Shown: one piece after another, positions 9,951-21,101 of the stretch
How positions within the stretch are numbered: the first letter of the stretch is position 1
Layout: every line of letters begins with the position of its first letter
NCBI GenBank assembly: GCA_016271365.2
Contig: CM057456.1
Coordinates: 659,087,501-659,151,500, forward strand
Reading direction: 5' to 3'
Length of the DNA: 64,000 bases
DNA from: Neoceratodus forsteri
Taxonomy: Eukaryota; Chordata; Ceratodontiformes; Ceratodontidae
Position numbers and translations under genes: made by a program
The notes under the pieces: model-generated
Databases searched by the model: none
What the model was told of the DNA's origin: nothing
What the model saw: only the letters and a program-made list of their open reading frames with translations

Positions 9951-11600
9951 GGTACGTTCCTTTGAGCCCGGCTTCTTAAAAACTGCTGCTTCCACCATTG
10001 CCTCCCCTGTGCATGACCTGTTCAATAAGCCCTTCTGCTGAGGCGCTGTGCCTTACAAGTGGAAAGCTGCAATGGTAGTCCCCATCCACAAGAGTGGCCC
10101 AAACTCTGCCTTTGAGAATTTTGGCCCATCTCCATCCTGTGCCCCCTGACTAAAATCCAGGAGAGCATCATCCACTCTCAGCTCCAGTCGCATCTAGAGC
10201 TTAATAACTCTCTCTCTCCCCCTCCTTTTATCAGCATGGTTTCCATAAATCCCACAGTACTCACACAGCCCTCATTAAGGTAACTTCTGACATCCTTAGT
10301 TTTATGGAAAAAGGCCTAATCACTGGTGCAATATTTGTTGACTTAGCCAAGACTTTTGAACTTGTTAATCATAATCTATTACTACAGAAACTACTGTTCT
10401 TTGGCCTTGACTCCTAATCCTTAAATTGGTTCTCCAGTTACCTCACCGGCCGCACTCAATGCGTGAAATGGACAGGCCGTACTTCCCCTTTCAGTGTCAT
10501 AATGGACGGGGTCTCCCAGAGTCTATCTTAGGCCCTCTCCTGTTCTCATTATTTATTAATGATCTTCCTCAGCACTGCAGTGGTGCATCAGTTCAGCTGT
10601 GCACTGATGCACCATCCTATACAGGTCCTCCTCTGACCCATCTTGGCTGAACCACCAGTTACAGCAGGATTTCCAGAGCCTTGAGGCATGGTTCCTGGAC
10701 AATCTGCTTGTACTCAACACCAAGAAGACAAAAAACATGCTTTTCTGTCACTGCACCCTTAAGTTTACCTATTCGCTCCCCCTTGTGATTAACTCCTCTG
10801 GCGGTGACCCTCTCAAATTGGTGCAATCTTTTAAATATCTCGGTGTCACCCTGGATTCCAAACTCACTTTTGATGCCCTCGTTAGTGTTGTCAGGACCCT
10901 ACACCAGAAACTTGGCCTTCTGTATCTTCTTCTTCCCTACCTAACACCCTCCTCCCACCTGGCCACTGCTTCCTCTTCTCTTCTTCCTCTTACCTCATAT
11001 GGAGCTATTATTCTCTCCACCCAAGTCTCCACCCTTGCCTGGCTAAAACAAGTATACCACAGGATAGGACGTTTCGCTCTTGGTACAAACTCTAGGGAGC
11101 ACCACTGATCTGTCCTTTCCTCTCTTTGCTGGCCTTCCCTCGAAGCTAGACTGCAATACTGCACCCTGTGTCTTACCTTTAAGCTTGTCCACATGTCCAC
11201 CACTCCCAGTCTTAAAACCCTCATGCAACGCAAGACAGCAACAAGGTCCCTAAAGTTGGAAGGCCTCTGACTGCTAGTAATTCCTAAACCCCGCCTAGTG
11301 ATTGGTCAGAGAGCCTTCTCCTTTTCCAGGCCCCTCTTTCCGGAACTCCCCCTTCCCCACCTGTGATTCTAACATGCCCTTCCTTAGATCTGTTCAACCA
11401 CTCTCTTAAATCACATCTAGTCTTCATTTGTAAATAATGTCAGATGTGTAGACTTTAAGAGAATGGGGTTAAGCGTTAGGCTTGAGAAGCCCAAGGCACA
11501 CCCTACACCTGCTGTCCTGCCTGGTTTGGGAGGGTGGGGTGTGAGAAACCCTAATGCCTCATTTCCCAATGTTTGTCACTTGGAACCTAACTGGAGCATT
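9951..11600 (+). pseudogene. L2/Rex1-like LINE reverse transcriptase, 5'-truncated
   Basis: A decayed non-LTR reverse transcriptase. In pieces across frames it shows YKWKAAMVVPIHKSGPN (about 10,045-10,105), FGPISILCPLTKIQES, VSQSLSILGPLLFSLFIND (the VPQGSILGPLLF region, about 10,505-10,560), then LEAWFLDNLLVLNTKKTK and FKYLGVTLDSKLTF (10,680-10,880). The C-terminal RAFSFSRPLFPELPLP segment lies near 11,310. These are typical of the CR1/L2/Rex1 group. Many stops and frameshifts. The YADD catalytic box is damaged (CTDAPSYT in its place). The 3' boundary near 11,600 is approximate. Confidence 0.8.
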
Positions 11601-11665
11601 AACAACATTTTTGCATCATATTTCCTTACTTTTTGAGATAGTATAATAGTATCCTTATTTTATTC

Positions 11666-11700
11666 TGGGAGTGCAGGGTCCATTGGACCCTGCACTCCCA
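11666..11700. repeat. Perfect 17-bp hairpin
   Basis: TGGGAGTGCAGGGTCCA at 11,666-11,682 is followed after one base by its exact reverse complement at 11,684-11,700. No associated gene is recognised. It may be the centre of an old foldback element. Confidence 0.85.
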
Positions 11701-11762
11701 ATCCTCCATAGATGCGTATATGTATGTATCTGTGGAAACACATTTATAGGACCACAGTGACC

Positions 11763-11962
11763 AAATTGTCAGCATAGCCATCTCATTACCCCACCTCATG
11801 TACCCAGTACAGAAAATATGCGAATCCCCACCAAGACATAATTCTGCGTAACTGCAACACCATTCCACACCACAGGTGCGATAACACATTTTGGCAAGGA
11901 TTTGAAAAATGACAGCTGTGACATACATGAGGTGGGATAATAAGAAGGCTATGTTGAAAATT
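11763..11962. repeat. Foldback MITE family P, copy 1
   Basis: The left arm contains CAGCATAGCCATCTC and CCCCACCTCATGT. The right arm contains ACATGAGGTGGGATAAT and GGCTATGTTGAAAATTT. These are reverse complements with few mismatches over about 40 bp. The same arms recur in five other places in the window. Confidence 0.75.
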
Positions 11963-12055
11963 TGGGATAAAAATATTTAACATTTCCAAAGTTAGGAGAA
12001 GGCGATGGGAAATTGCAACGAATTCTCATAACTATGGCATTTGTTCATATTTTGA

Positions 12056-12240
12056 CCCCAAATTTTCAGCATAGTTTTATGACCCCACTTCATAAACCAC
12101 ATAGGTGAAAATATTCAAATCCATGCCAAAATGTCATTCTGCACTACAGGTACAAAAACACATTTTAGACAGGATGTGAAAAGTGACAGCTGTACTGTTC
12201 ATGAGGTGGTGTGAAAAAATGACTATGTAAAAAAATTGGA
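12056..12240. repeat. Foldback MITE family P, copy 2
   Basis: Diverged inverted arms (AAATTTTCAGCATAG and ATGACCCCACTTCAT on the left; TTCATGAGGTGGTGTGA and GACTATGTAAAAAAATT on the right). A SINE is inserted just downstream. Confidence 0.65.
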
Positions 12241-12294
12241 GTCAAAATATTGAAAATTACCAATGTTATGTGCATGCATAGAAAAATTTCAATG

Positions 12295-12811
12295 AGCCAG
12301 CCCGGTGGCGCTGAGGGTTGAGGCACTGGACGCCACACCGGTGACCCAGGTTCGGTAATGAGCCCAGACCACTGGAGGTTGGCAGGGGAGGGGGAGGATT
12401 GAGCATCCAGAGGATTGCTTTCCTCTCTCGGAGAGGGAGGGAGGGAGGGATTGCCATCCCACTTACCGATCGCCTTCTGTCAGTGGCCAGAGGAGATGTG
12501 AGTCCAGAGGCACATTACCAACGTCGCGTGTCGGCCTGGAGGAGGGCGGAGAAAAGAAGTGGAAAAATGGAGCCTGCAGGCTCCATGATGGCTCGTCTAT
12601 GCCTGTCCTGGCTTCCCAAGCATCTGGATTTCGCTCCGTGGGTGGGGAAAGCCGGCATCCCTTTGCCTCGGCCCAGTTTTGGGGGGGGGGACCCATGGGG
12701 GATTGTAGGGAAGTCGGGTGAGGAATGTAGAGCTGGAGACTGAGTCCCTCCGAGGGAGGGACAGGAGCCGCCTGCCAGGCTCCCAGGAGTAAAAACAAAT
12801 AATAGAAAACG
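12295..12811 (+). mobile_element. tRNA-related SINE, ~580-bp family, copy 2
   Basis: Starts GCCAGCCCGGTGGCGCTGAG, with the B-box-like GTGACCCAGGTTCGG near 12,345, and shares the downstream AGGATTGAGCATCCAGAGG and GGGAGGGACAGGAG blocks with the other copies. It ends in an A-rich tail (12,790-12,811). Imperfect target duplications AAAATTTCAATGA (12,282-12,294) and AAACTTTCAATGA (ending 12,825) flank it, 12 of 13 alike. Confidence 0.82.
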
Positions 12812-12859
12812 AAAACTTTCAATGAACACGTGTAACTCTGCTGTTTTTAGGAATTTTTT

Positions 12860-13045
12860 AACTAACTTTTCTAAATGGCCTTTTTGGGACCCCACCGCAT
12901 GAACACTGACGGTGAAATTTTGTTATTCGGTCTGGAAAGGTGATTTCACACAGCGACCATATAATCACCTTCCGGGCCTGATTAATGAAATGAAAGTTGC
13001 ATTGTTCATGAGGTGAGGTCCCAAAAAGGCCATGTTGAAAATTTG
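12860..13045. repeat. Foldback MITE family P, copy 3
   Basis: Arms GGCCTTTTTGGGACCCCACC and its complement near 13,010-13,035, with a central smaller hairpin GGTGATTTCA...AATCACCTT. Closely matches the copy at 44,083-44,262. Confidence 0.78.
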
Positions 13046-13071
13046 GTGAAAAAATGACATATGAACATAAG

Positions 13072-13290
13072 TTCAAAATGCCATTGAAACACATTATAGG
13101 GCACTTACCTTTATTCCTCAGTTCACGGTTCAGCTTTGAAGAGTGCAGATGTGTCTCAGTCCACAGAAGATGACAGCCTCGACCTCAGTGTGCAGTATAG
13201 GGTAAGGAGGGGTGGTGGGTGCTCAGTGGGAGAGTCGGGATGGGGAGGGGGATGACGGGGACATGAGGGACCATTTTCTTTTTTTCACGT
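13072..13290 (-). repeat. Repeat block E, copy 1 (contains old exon-like segment)
   Basis: About 220 bp that match, in reverse complement, the block at 43,830-44,050, including AGAGTGCAGA and AGAAGATGACA. Both copies lie next to a family-P foldback, so the two probably form one composite repeat. On the minus strand the segment corresponds to the exon-like stretch described for the second copy, but the ATG is lost here and stops are present. Confidence 0.65.
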
Positions 13291-14713
13291 TATAAAAATA
13301 AAATGACGTTGAGAAGACTGTTTTCTCTTACAGAATTTCAGTAAAGAAATATTTTGGGACACTGGGGGTGGGCTCCCCAGTGCCCCACACTGCTAGGGGG
13401 GCCTAAATAGGGTTGTATTTCAGAGATAAGGGACAGTTCTTAGAAACCCACTACCACTTCCCAACATGAATTCAGCATGGGGGGGTAGGGTTGATGCCCC
13501 TATGTTTGCTGTTTCCACAGGGCATAGTGAAATAATCACCAACAAAAAGCTAAAAGCATTTAAAGTTCTGCAAAGACAGATAATGCCAAGGACGGGAAAG
13601 GTGGAACAGAGGCTGCTAAGAGTGAGAGTGCCTGAGGGAGGCTCTGCTGAAAAACATGGCTCTGCAGCAATATTAGAACCCAAACTTACAGGGTGGGTGA
13701 GCTTTTAGAGCTAGCTGGTGGGAGACTGAGTGTATAAGTACTCAGCAGGACAGAAGCAGACAGCCCTACTGCCACATGACAGACAGTGAGTTTACTTGCA
13801 CCTGTGTGGCAGCAGGCCACTTCAGGTTTCTACCTGAAAGCAGTGTCCAGTGATGCCCCGCTGCTGCACTGTACCATGTGAATGAAGGCAGTGCCCCTGA
13901 CGGTGTCCGAGTTCCAGCTCCTGACCAAATCTGACTGATCACAGTATCGCACACAAGCTCTGCTGCTCTTGACTCACAACACAGTGGCAGAAGTGGCATT
14001 CATCTTCCAGCTGCATGGTGGGGGGGGCAGCGGTGCTGTTAGAGTGCTGAGGCTGCTGCTCTCTGAGGTGCTTCATAGGATGGAGAGGGACTGAAAGGGG
14101 GAATTTGTCTGCTTGGGCAGGGAGGAGGGTACGACCAATACCAAAGCAGTAGTACTTGCTGAACACAGCCACAAAACCACAAGAGGTGCTGTGGCTAATC
14201 CTAATTTAGCTGCTGGCAGGAAAACCAGTTCTAGCTGTGGGCAAGTTAGCCAACACAAAATATTGGAAAAAAGGTGTCCCGTATTGATTTACTATGGGAT
14301 GGGCAATTTTTTAATTAAAATACAGGATGTTCCTTTGCCGACACGGGGATTGGGCCCCCAATGTCATCTTATTAATAAAACAAGGGGCTGCAGGAGTGGG
14401 GCATCCTGGTGTCAGATTATATCAATAAATAAAACAAGGGACTAGGGGATGGAGATTGGAGGAGGGTGTCACTAGACACCAGGGACTGTATTGGGCAGTG
14501 ATCTAGAGTGAGGGGTATCACAAGGCACCAGGGAAAATGGGGTTCAGAACTCACACTGCAGTTGGCAGCAGGAGTTCAGCTCCGGCTGCAGAACTAAATA
14601 CAATCGGTTGTTCTCATACAGAGAACGCAGCGGAAGGCTCCTCTCGCTAAGCTGGGCACCCGGGATTTCAGGTGCCCAGAAAAAGTATTTCTGGCCCTAA
14701 TTGTGAAAAAAAC
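13291..14713. other. Unassigned intergenic stretch
   Basis: I recognise no gene here. Two direct copies of AATAAAACAAGGG (near 14,375 and 14,427) and a CACTAGACACCAGGGA motif (near 14,473), which also occurs inside the GC-rich elements at 20-25 kb and 45-47 kb, suggest a diverged piece of one of those elements. Short overlapping frames on both strands show no domain. Confidence 0.4.
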
Positions 14714-14764
14714 AAACACCAGAACCTAGCTAAATCGGGCCCTTTTAGCTAGGTTCTGGTGTTT
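14714..14764. repeat. Perfect 21-bp inverted repeat
   Basis: Arms at 14,714-14,734 and 14,744-14,764 are exact reverse complements (core CACCAGAACCTAGCT) around a 9-base loop containing GGGCCC. It is probably the terminus or the centre of a foldback element. No function is implied. Confidence 0.85.
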
Positions 14765-15129
14765 GAGTTGTAAAATGAAATTTTTGTGTATTTTCCACGC
14801 TTTTTTAGTTTGTGGAAAAACAAAGCAAGGTGTCGGCTGGCGAAAAAAAAATTTTCTCTCATGAAAATTACTCATCTCGTGAGAGTGAATCCTTTTTCGT
14901 GAGGTCAATCCTTTGTCAAACTTTATCCCTCTAGTTTGGACAGTGAACTTCCCATTGAAGACAATGGGAACTTAAACATTTAATAACTTTGTAACAGATT
15001 AATATTTTTTCACCAAACAAAGCATGGTAGTTCTGTTACCCAAGCTGGTTCTACCATAAAACAAATCACACTAAAATTCCACACTGTGTGGACGCAACAC
15101 GATGAGGAAAAAAACCTGCAAAAAATGGC

Positions 15130-15209
15130 ACCTTTTATTTATTTATTTGCTTTTGTTAACCGGGTAAGCACACTAGACAGCCAAGTGCCTATTTTCAGGT
15201 GCGACCCGG
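15130..15209 (-). mobile_element. SINE2 fragment (3' end), cut by DIRS A2
   Basis: In reverse complement this reads CGCACCTGAAAATAGGCAC, then CTTACCCGGTTAACAAAAGC and an AAATAAATAAAT tail. It matches the 3' end of the SINE at 58,298-58,520. It stops exactly where DIRS copy A2 starts, so A2 probably inserted into this SINE. Confidence 0.7.
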
Positions 15210-15751
15210 TTCAAACAACATGAAGTCTTGCTATGTTATGACATATGCAGTGAGTCCCAACCTTCGAACTGCTCCGGAGGTGAAAGAGTTAACTTTCCAT
15301 GCCAGGCATGGAATGCTGAGCTCAAGCTCGGTTGAAACTCTGTCGGTTGTTCTTCAAACTCAAACCGTCAGATTCTTTACTCCACCTCACTGAACAGTCG
15401 CTCTGGAGATTTCTCCTTCTGCTCGGTTCATTTTGTCGGTTAAAGTATTGTTTTTCTCAGTTTTTGACCGAAATTAAACATAACAGTCGGTTCAGACTCT
15501 GTCTGTGGTATTTGTGAGTACTAGATAGGTTTTACATTGATTTCTATTCTGTGTGGAACTTGTAAACGGTTTATCGGTTCGGTTTGAACCGATCAGATTG
15601 TTTAAAATATATTAATCTGTCATTTAGAGTGTGGTTACCGGTTCTTATCGGTTCTAAAAAAAGATTTTATTACGGTTTTTTCCACGACCCGTGACACGGT
15701 TGGGAACCAATAAGAGGGTCTTACCTGGCGGATTGCCATAAACGGGTAAGT

Positions 15752-17435
15752 TTGGTTAGGACTGGCACTATGTCTGAGAAACCCAAAAGAAAAACCGGGC
15801 CCACTGGGTTTCAACACTGCAGTGTCTGTGGGGAAGTCTTTGCCAAGGCTGACCCCCATACCACCTGTGTTTATTGTCAGGGGTTTGACCACCTCAATGC
15901 AGACTGCCAGATTTGTAAAATTTTCCTGCAGCTACCCTGGAAAAGAGAGTTGGTAGGCTCAGGGAAGGGAGGCCAAAAGTCCGCTGAACCGGATGGCCAG
16001 CCAGTTCGGTTCCAACCGAACGGAGGAGTGCCCTGACCAGGGCGAGACTTCCTCGGGCAAGGAGATTCGACTCGAGGAGTCGGTTCCAGCAAAAAGGACT
16101 AGGAAATCAGCTGGTGTGGAGCCAAAACTTTCCTCTCCAACCGCTGAAGAAATAGCCAAAGCGATTAAAATTGTCCAGTCGCTTTCCCCGGTTCCTACCG
16201 AACCAGCACCATCAGGTAAGCATCCGGTTCGGCCGGTTCCACCAGTTCAAGAGTACGATGTAGAGGAATATTATGAACCAGAGGAGGGGGAAGAGGAGTA
16301 TGAGGAGAGTGAATGTGGATTTGAAAGTCTGGATGTGCCCATTGACCCGGACATCTCCCCAGACAGACCTTCAGGAGTGTCTCCTCCTAGGCTTTCTGAG
16401 TCCCCTTCTCATTTTATGTTTTATAAGACAGTGGCTGAAACCCTTCAGCTCCCTATGGAGGAAGCTGTGGAGGATCAAGAGGAGCCTGACTAGGTGGAAA
16501 TGATGGATATCCCAGAGTCAAGGAGGCTGTCTATTCCTTTGCATAAATCTTTTGGGAAACAGACAGTTAAAATTCTAAAAACTCTTCACACTATACCTCC
16601 TGTTGATAAGAGAATGGACAAGAGGTACACATTGTCAGGCTCGGATACAGAGTTCCTTACACAACAATGCAGCCATGTTGGGGTAGTGCAGGCTGCAGCC
16701 TGTGACAAGGCAAATATTCCCTTGGCTTCACACACCCCTGACAAGGACTCCAGGAGGATTGATGCCATGGCAAAGAAACAGTACATGGCAGCATCCTTGG
16801 GACTCAGACAGGCAAATTATATGGCTTATGTTGCTAGATATCAGAAATCCAGATGAGATACTGTTATGGCTCTAGCAAAACAGGTCCCTGGCCAGCTTGC
16901 CAAGGAGCTGGAGCAGGTGGCTGCTGATGGTATTGAGGCATCCAAGGTGCAATTCCATGCTGCAGTGGACTCTAATGATGTGTCATCAACAGTCATGGCT
17001 ACATCTGTGGCACTTCGCAGAAAGGCTTGGCTCAGATGTACTAGCCTGTCACAGGATACCCAGACTACGGCCATGGATTTTCCTGTTGTGGGTAATTCTC
17101 TATTTGGGGAGCAGACAGAGAATTACATGAAGAAAATGGATGAGTATAGGACCACCTATAGGAGTGCACAGCCAAGAAAAGGCAGGCCACTCCTCAGAGG
17201 CAGCTTTCCAGGGGCAGGGGCAGGCCTTTTCATAGGCCTTTTTACCAAGCCCAGGCCTCCTCTTCTGCTTATGCCCAGAAGGGGTTCTTTAGAGGGAGAG
17301 GCAGACGGGGTACAAGCAGGCCTGCTTCCACCCCTCAGCCCAAAGCCCCTGCCAAGCAGGCACCCTGATGGGGTTGCCAGGGCCGATTCTCAGCTACCTG
17401 TAGGGGGCAGGCTGGCTTACTTTGTCCAGGACTGA
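15752..17435 (+). pseudogene. DIRS gag-like protein, copy A2
   Basis: The structural protein of the element, in three frame-broken pieces (15,752-16,036; about 15,993-16,856; 16,866-17,435). The N-terminus has a Cys/His motif, HCSVCGEVFAKADPH followed by TCVYCQGFDHLNADC, that could bind metal and is shared with copy C. An acidic stretch lies near 16,260-16,320. The C-terminal half (MAKKQYMAASLGLRQ at 16,768 onward) aligns with copy C. It ends in an Arg/Gly/Pro-rich tail before the RT. The metal-binding role is inferred from spacing. A TGA interrupts the frame near 16,855. Confidence 0.82.
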
Positions 17436-18850
17436 AAGTCTCTGACATCAGACAAGTGGGCCCTGGAAATAGTAAGCCAGGGACTGGTTCTCAGCTTCAA
17501 AAAATTTCCAAAGATGAGAACCAGATCCTTTCCACCTGCAAATCCCTCAGAGGCACTTGCGCTAGAGGCAGTGGTCTCTTCCCTCCTGGCTCTCAGAGCT
17601 GTGGAAAGGGTTCCACCCCTACACCAGGGCAAAGGGTTGTACTCCAGGTACTTCCTTACCCCAAAAAAGACAGGAGAATGGCGGCCCATCCTGGATCTCA
17701 GATATTTAAACAAGCACCTTTTAAAACCAAAATTCAAAATGGTGACTCTGGGAATTATTCTACTCTCTCTAAGGCCAGGGACTAGCTAGCGTCCCTGGAC
17801 CTCAAGGATGCCTACTTCCATATTCTCATCAGAGCTCCCATGAAAGTACCTCGGGTTCAGGCTGCCCTCAGGCCATTACCAGTTCAGAGCAATGCCCTTT
17901 GGCCTCACCTCTGCTCCAGGGTATTCACAAAATGCCTGGCAGTAGCAGTTGCTTCCCTAAGAAGGCAAAAATTGCCATCTTCCCTTACCTGGACGACTGG
18001 CTCATAGTAGGCCAGTCTCCAGACAAGTCAAGTTACATCTACAGATAACTCAGCAACTGCTCACCTCCCTAGGTTTCCTTCTGAGTCTTTCAAAGTCAGT
18101 TCTAGAGCCTGTCCAGCTCCTCACCTTCATAGGCGCAGAGCTGAACACAGAGAAAGCCAGAGCCTTCCTTCCTTTGGACAGGGCGAGGACCCTGGTCTCT
18201 CTGGCCTCCTCTTTTCACTCTGCAGGTCTCGACCAGCAAGGCATTTTCTACAGCTCCTGGGGCACATGGCTGCCTCTACAGCAGTCGTGCAGGGAGCAAG
18301 ATTTTAGATGAGGGACATCCAGTTCAATTTGAGAGCCTTTTGGTCTCAAAGGAAAGACCCTCTAACCAAATTGATCCAAGTAACTCGAACCCTGATCCAG
18401 GCCCTACAGTGGTGGCAGGATCAGAGCATTCTGAGACAAGGGTTCCCTTTGTCACTCAGTCTCATTCCTTAATCCTTACTACAGATGCATCCCTCTTGGG
18501 GTGGGAGCTCACATGGCAGACCTCACTACCCAGGGATTGTGGTCCCCTCAGGAATCTCTGCTCCCACATCAATCTGTTGGAACTCAGAGCAGTTTTCTAG
18601 CACTTCAAGTTTTTCCAAATCTGTTCAGAACAAAGTAGTACAGGTCAGAACAGACAACACCACCACAATGTGGTACATCAACAAGCAAGGGGCATTAGGT
18701 CTCACGGCCTTGTGCACTGAAGCAATGAAGTTGTGGTCTCTGGCGACTCCCTGAACACTTCCCTTACGGCAGTTCACCTCCCAGGCAAGGACAATGTCCT
18801 GGCAGATGCTCTCAGCAGGATTTCCCAGGGCCATCACGAATGGTCACTGG
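17436..18850 (+). pseudogene. DIRS reverse transcriptase / RNase H, copy A2
   Basis: Parallels A1, with the palm residues WRPILDLRYLNKHL near 17,680-17,720, SLDLKDAYFH near 17,790 and the catalytic box YLDDW at 17,986-18,000. The RNase H blocks TTDASLLGW (about 18,477), INLLELRAV (about 18,570) and RTDNTT (about 18,648) follow. Several one-base deletions relative to A1 break the frame repeatedly, so it cannot encode one protein. Confidence 0.9.
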
Positions 18851-20188
18851 ACCCCCTGGTCTTGGAGGTGATATTTGCCAGATGGGGCACCACGCTAGAT
18901 AGATCTTTTGCAGCCCCAGACAATCACCAACTTCCCTTTTTGCTGCAGGCCCCCAGTGTTGGGCTCAGTCCCTCTGCATGCCTTAGTTCTCAATTGGGAA
19001 GGGAAGTTTCTCTATGCTTTTCCCCCCTTCCCTCTCCTGTTCAAAGTGCTAGTCAAAATCAGATCTCAACCCTGCAAGATGATCCTGATTGCTCCAGATT
19101 GGGCCAGACAGCCCTGGTATCCACTCCTACTGTCCTTAGCAGTCCATCTTCCCGTGTGTCTTCCCAGGAATCACAACCTGTTAACCTGTGCCCAGGGGAA
19201 GGTTTGGTACCCGAACCTCAAATCTCTCAATCTCAAGGCCTGGCTCTTGAAGAGTTAGAGTTTGCTGACCTACACCTCTCCCAAGGTGTAATGGATATAC
19301 TGAAGGCTTCTAGGAAACCTTCCACCAGGGCTACCTATAACTCCAAATGGAAGATGTTTTCCATATGGTGCTCTGGGAAGCATATTTCCCCAGAATCTGC
19401 TGATTTACCCACAGTCCTGGATTAAATGGTCCATTTAAATACCTTGGGGCTGAGACCAGCTACCCTAAAAGTACATTTGGCAGCTGTGTCTGCTTTTATT
19501 TCAGCAGGTAAACCCTCTTCTCTTTCAGCTCATCCTGTATTCTCCAAGTTTTTTAAGGGATTGCTTCACACCAACCCTCCTTTCAGGGACCCTGCCCCTG
19601 CCTGGGATCTTAATATTTGCATTGCTCAGTTTATGCAACCCCCCTTTGAGCCTTTGTCTTCAGCAGAGCTTAAGTACTTGACTTGGAAGACTGTGTTTCT
19701 GGTAGCCATCACTTCTGCCAGACGCACAAGTGAATTAAAGCTTTGTCAGTGGAGCCTGATTTTATCTCCTTTCATAGAGATAAGGTGGTCCTCAGGACTA
19801 ACAGGAAGTTCTTGCCTAAGGTGGTTTCAGATTTCCACCTTAATCAATCTGTGTCTCTTCCAGTGTACTTCACTGACCATTCCTCCTGTGGCGAGAGGAG
19901 GCTGCACAGTTTAGATGTGAAGAGAGCCCTTAGCTACTACATAGAGCGCACCAAGGGTCACAGGTTTGACTCCCTCCAACTGTTCCTCACTTATGGTGAG
20001 GTTGGCAAAGGGAAACCTGCCACTAAAAGATCTATTGCCAGGTGGATTGTCTCTTGTATCCAATTTTGTTATGAAAAGCTGGGTAAGGTTCCTCCTCAGG
20101 CCTGAGGGCTCACTCTACAGAGGTACAGCTGCTTCCTGGCTGCTGCCAGGGACATCCTATCCTACAGATATGTCAAGCAGCTACCTGG
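18851..20188 (+). pseudogene. RT C-terminus and truncated DIRS tyrosine recombinase, copy A2
   Basis: Continues from the RNase H domain into the recombinase (about 19,230 onward). The first catalytic Arg is present (SARRTSE, codon 19,723-19,725). The HxxR box near 20,105-20,125 is disrupted by a one-base deletion. The gene is cut at 20,188 before the catalytic Tyr. A TAA stop also occurs at about 19,423 (DLPTVLD then stop). Confidence 0.88.
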
Positions 20189-20339
20189 ATCGCCCGGCTG
20201 TGGGGGGGAGCGGGGTGGAGGGGCCAGGTGGGTGGGGGACACTAGACACCAGGGAGATGTTTGGGGGGTTGTGATGACATTCTGCCCCGATCTGGCTTTA
20301 CGGTCCACTGGACCACCAGGGAGATATTTGGGTTGTGGG

Positions 20340-20560
20340 GAGGGTTACATTCTGCCCGCGATCGGGCACTGGGGGTTCATATTCGCCTGCCCGCGATCGG
20401 GCTGTGGGAGATGTGTGGGCGGGGTTTCATGTAACTGTACTGCCCGCGATCGGGCTTCGGATATGTGTGGGGGTTTCTATGTACCTGTGATGCCCGCGAT
20501 CGGGCTTCGGGATATGTGTGGGGGTTTCATGTAACTGTGATGCCCGCGATCGGCTGCATT
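20340..20560. repeat. 50-bp tandem array with a palindromic 14-mer
   Basis: GCCCGCGATCGGGC occurs at 20,354, 20,389, 20,442 and 20,492, and a slightly shortened form at 20,542. The last three are exactly 50 bp apart, with TATGTGTGGGGGTTTC between them. The same 14-mer occurs as its reverse complement (GCCCGATCGCGGGC) in the array at 45.8-46.3 kb. Confidence 0.85.
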
Positions 20561-20832
20561 AGGCGTCGGTCCCTGACGGTGTTGCCGCAGGGTGGCCAGG
20601 AGCAAGTCCCTGGATCAAGCACTTATGCAAATGGGAAGCAAATGGGGCCATAAATAGATGCAAATGGCCTCTGCGCCTTGTATAAATTATGGCCCCATTT
20701 GCATGTCACCTTTTGAATATTGGAAATTTGAGCATGGCGCAATGGTACTTGCACCACCGCAGGTTTAATGCTCAACTCTGGCAACTTGCGATGGCGCAAG
20801 TTCCACTGCGCGCTTAGTGCAAGTGTTAGAGT

Positions 20833-20886
20833 TGGGTGATATTCAAAGGAGTTGCTCAACAGCGCAACTCCTTTGAATATCACCCC
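20833..20886. repeat. Strong hairpin inside H1
   Basis: GGTGATATTCAAAGGAGTTG is followed closely by CAACTCCTTTGAATATCACC, an almost perfect inverted repeat of about 22 bp. GAATATYC-type ends are also the termini of the 45.4-47.0 kb element, so this may mark a junction between two element ends. Confidence 0.75.
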
Positions 20887-21101
20887 GGCCACACCCCTGC
20901 GCAACTATTTTGAGCAGCGAAGGGGCTTGCGCCTCAGAATGGCGCAGTTTGAAAATCTGGGCCTATGTCTCTATCTTGTGGCATTGCTGAGAAAATTAGT
21001 TTTTATACTACATACACAATTTATTAATATTCTCAATGAAAAAAATTCAAGATTGAGGGGGTTAAAACATTACATTTTATGGCTTTTTACAGAAACAATG
21101 G

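Larger units (their letters stand above)
15210..20188 (+). mobile_element. DIRS retrotransposon copy A2 (3' truncated)
   Basis: The best 5' copy of family A. It starts with TTC at 15,210-15,212. Its leader (15,210-15,380) is the reverse complement of the 3' terminal region of A1. Then follow gag, RT-RNase H and recombinase. The sequence tracks A1 up to CAGCTACCTGGA at 20,188, then switches abruptly to GC-rich repeat DNA, so the recombinase C-terminus, internal complementary region and 3' terminus are missing. Many single-base losses show that it is old. Confidence 0.92.
20189..20965. mobile_element. Harbinger-like non-autonomous element H1 (partial)
   Basis: GC-rich DNA that begins at the broken end of DIRS A2 and ends in GAAAATCTGGGCC near 20,963, a terminus like those of the elements at 21,102 and 45,405. 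It contains GCGCA-rich subterminal sequence. It also shares CAGGGTGGCCAGGA and CCACTGGACCACCAGGGAGA with the 45.4-47.0 kb element, so it looks like one half of a related element. No transposase is present. The superfamily is inferred from termini only. Confidence 0.55.

Noticed and set aside
13766..14258. Overlapping minus-strand frames of 60-80 codons
   Set aside because: No domain, no supporting splice signals, composition like the surrounding repeat DNA.
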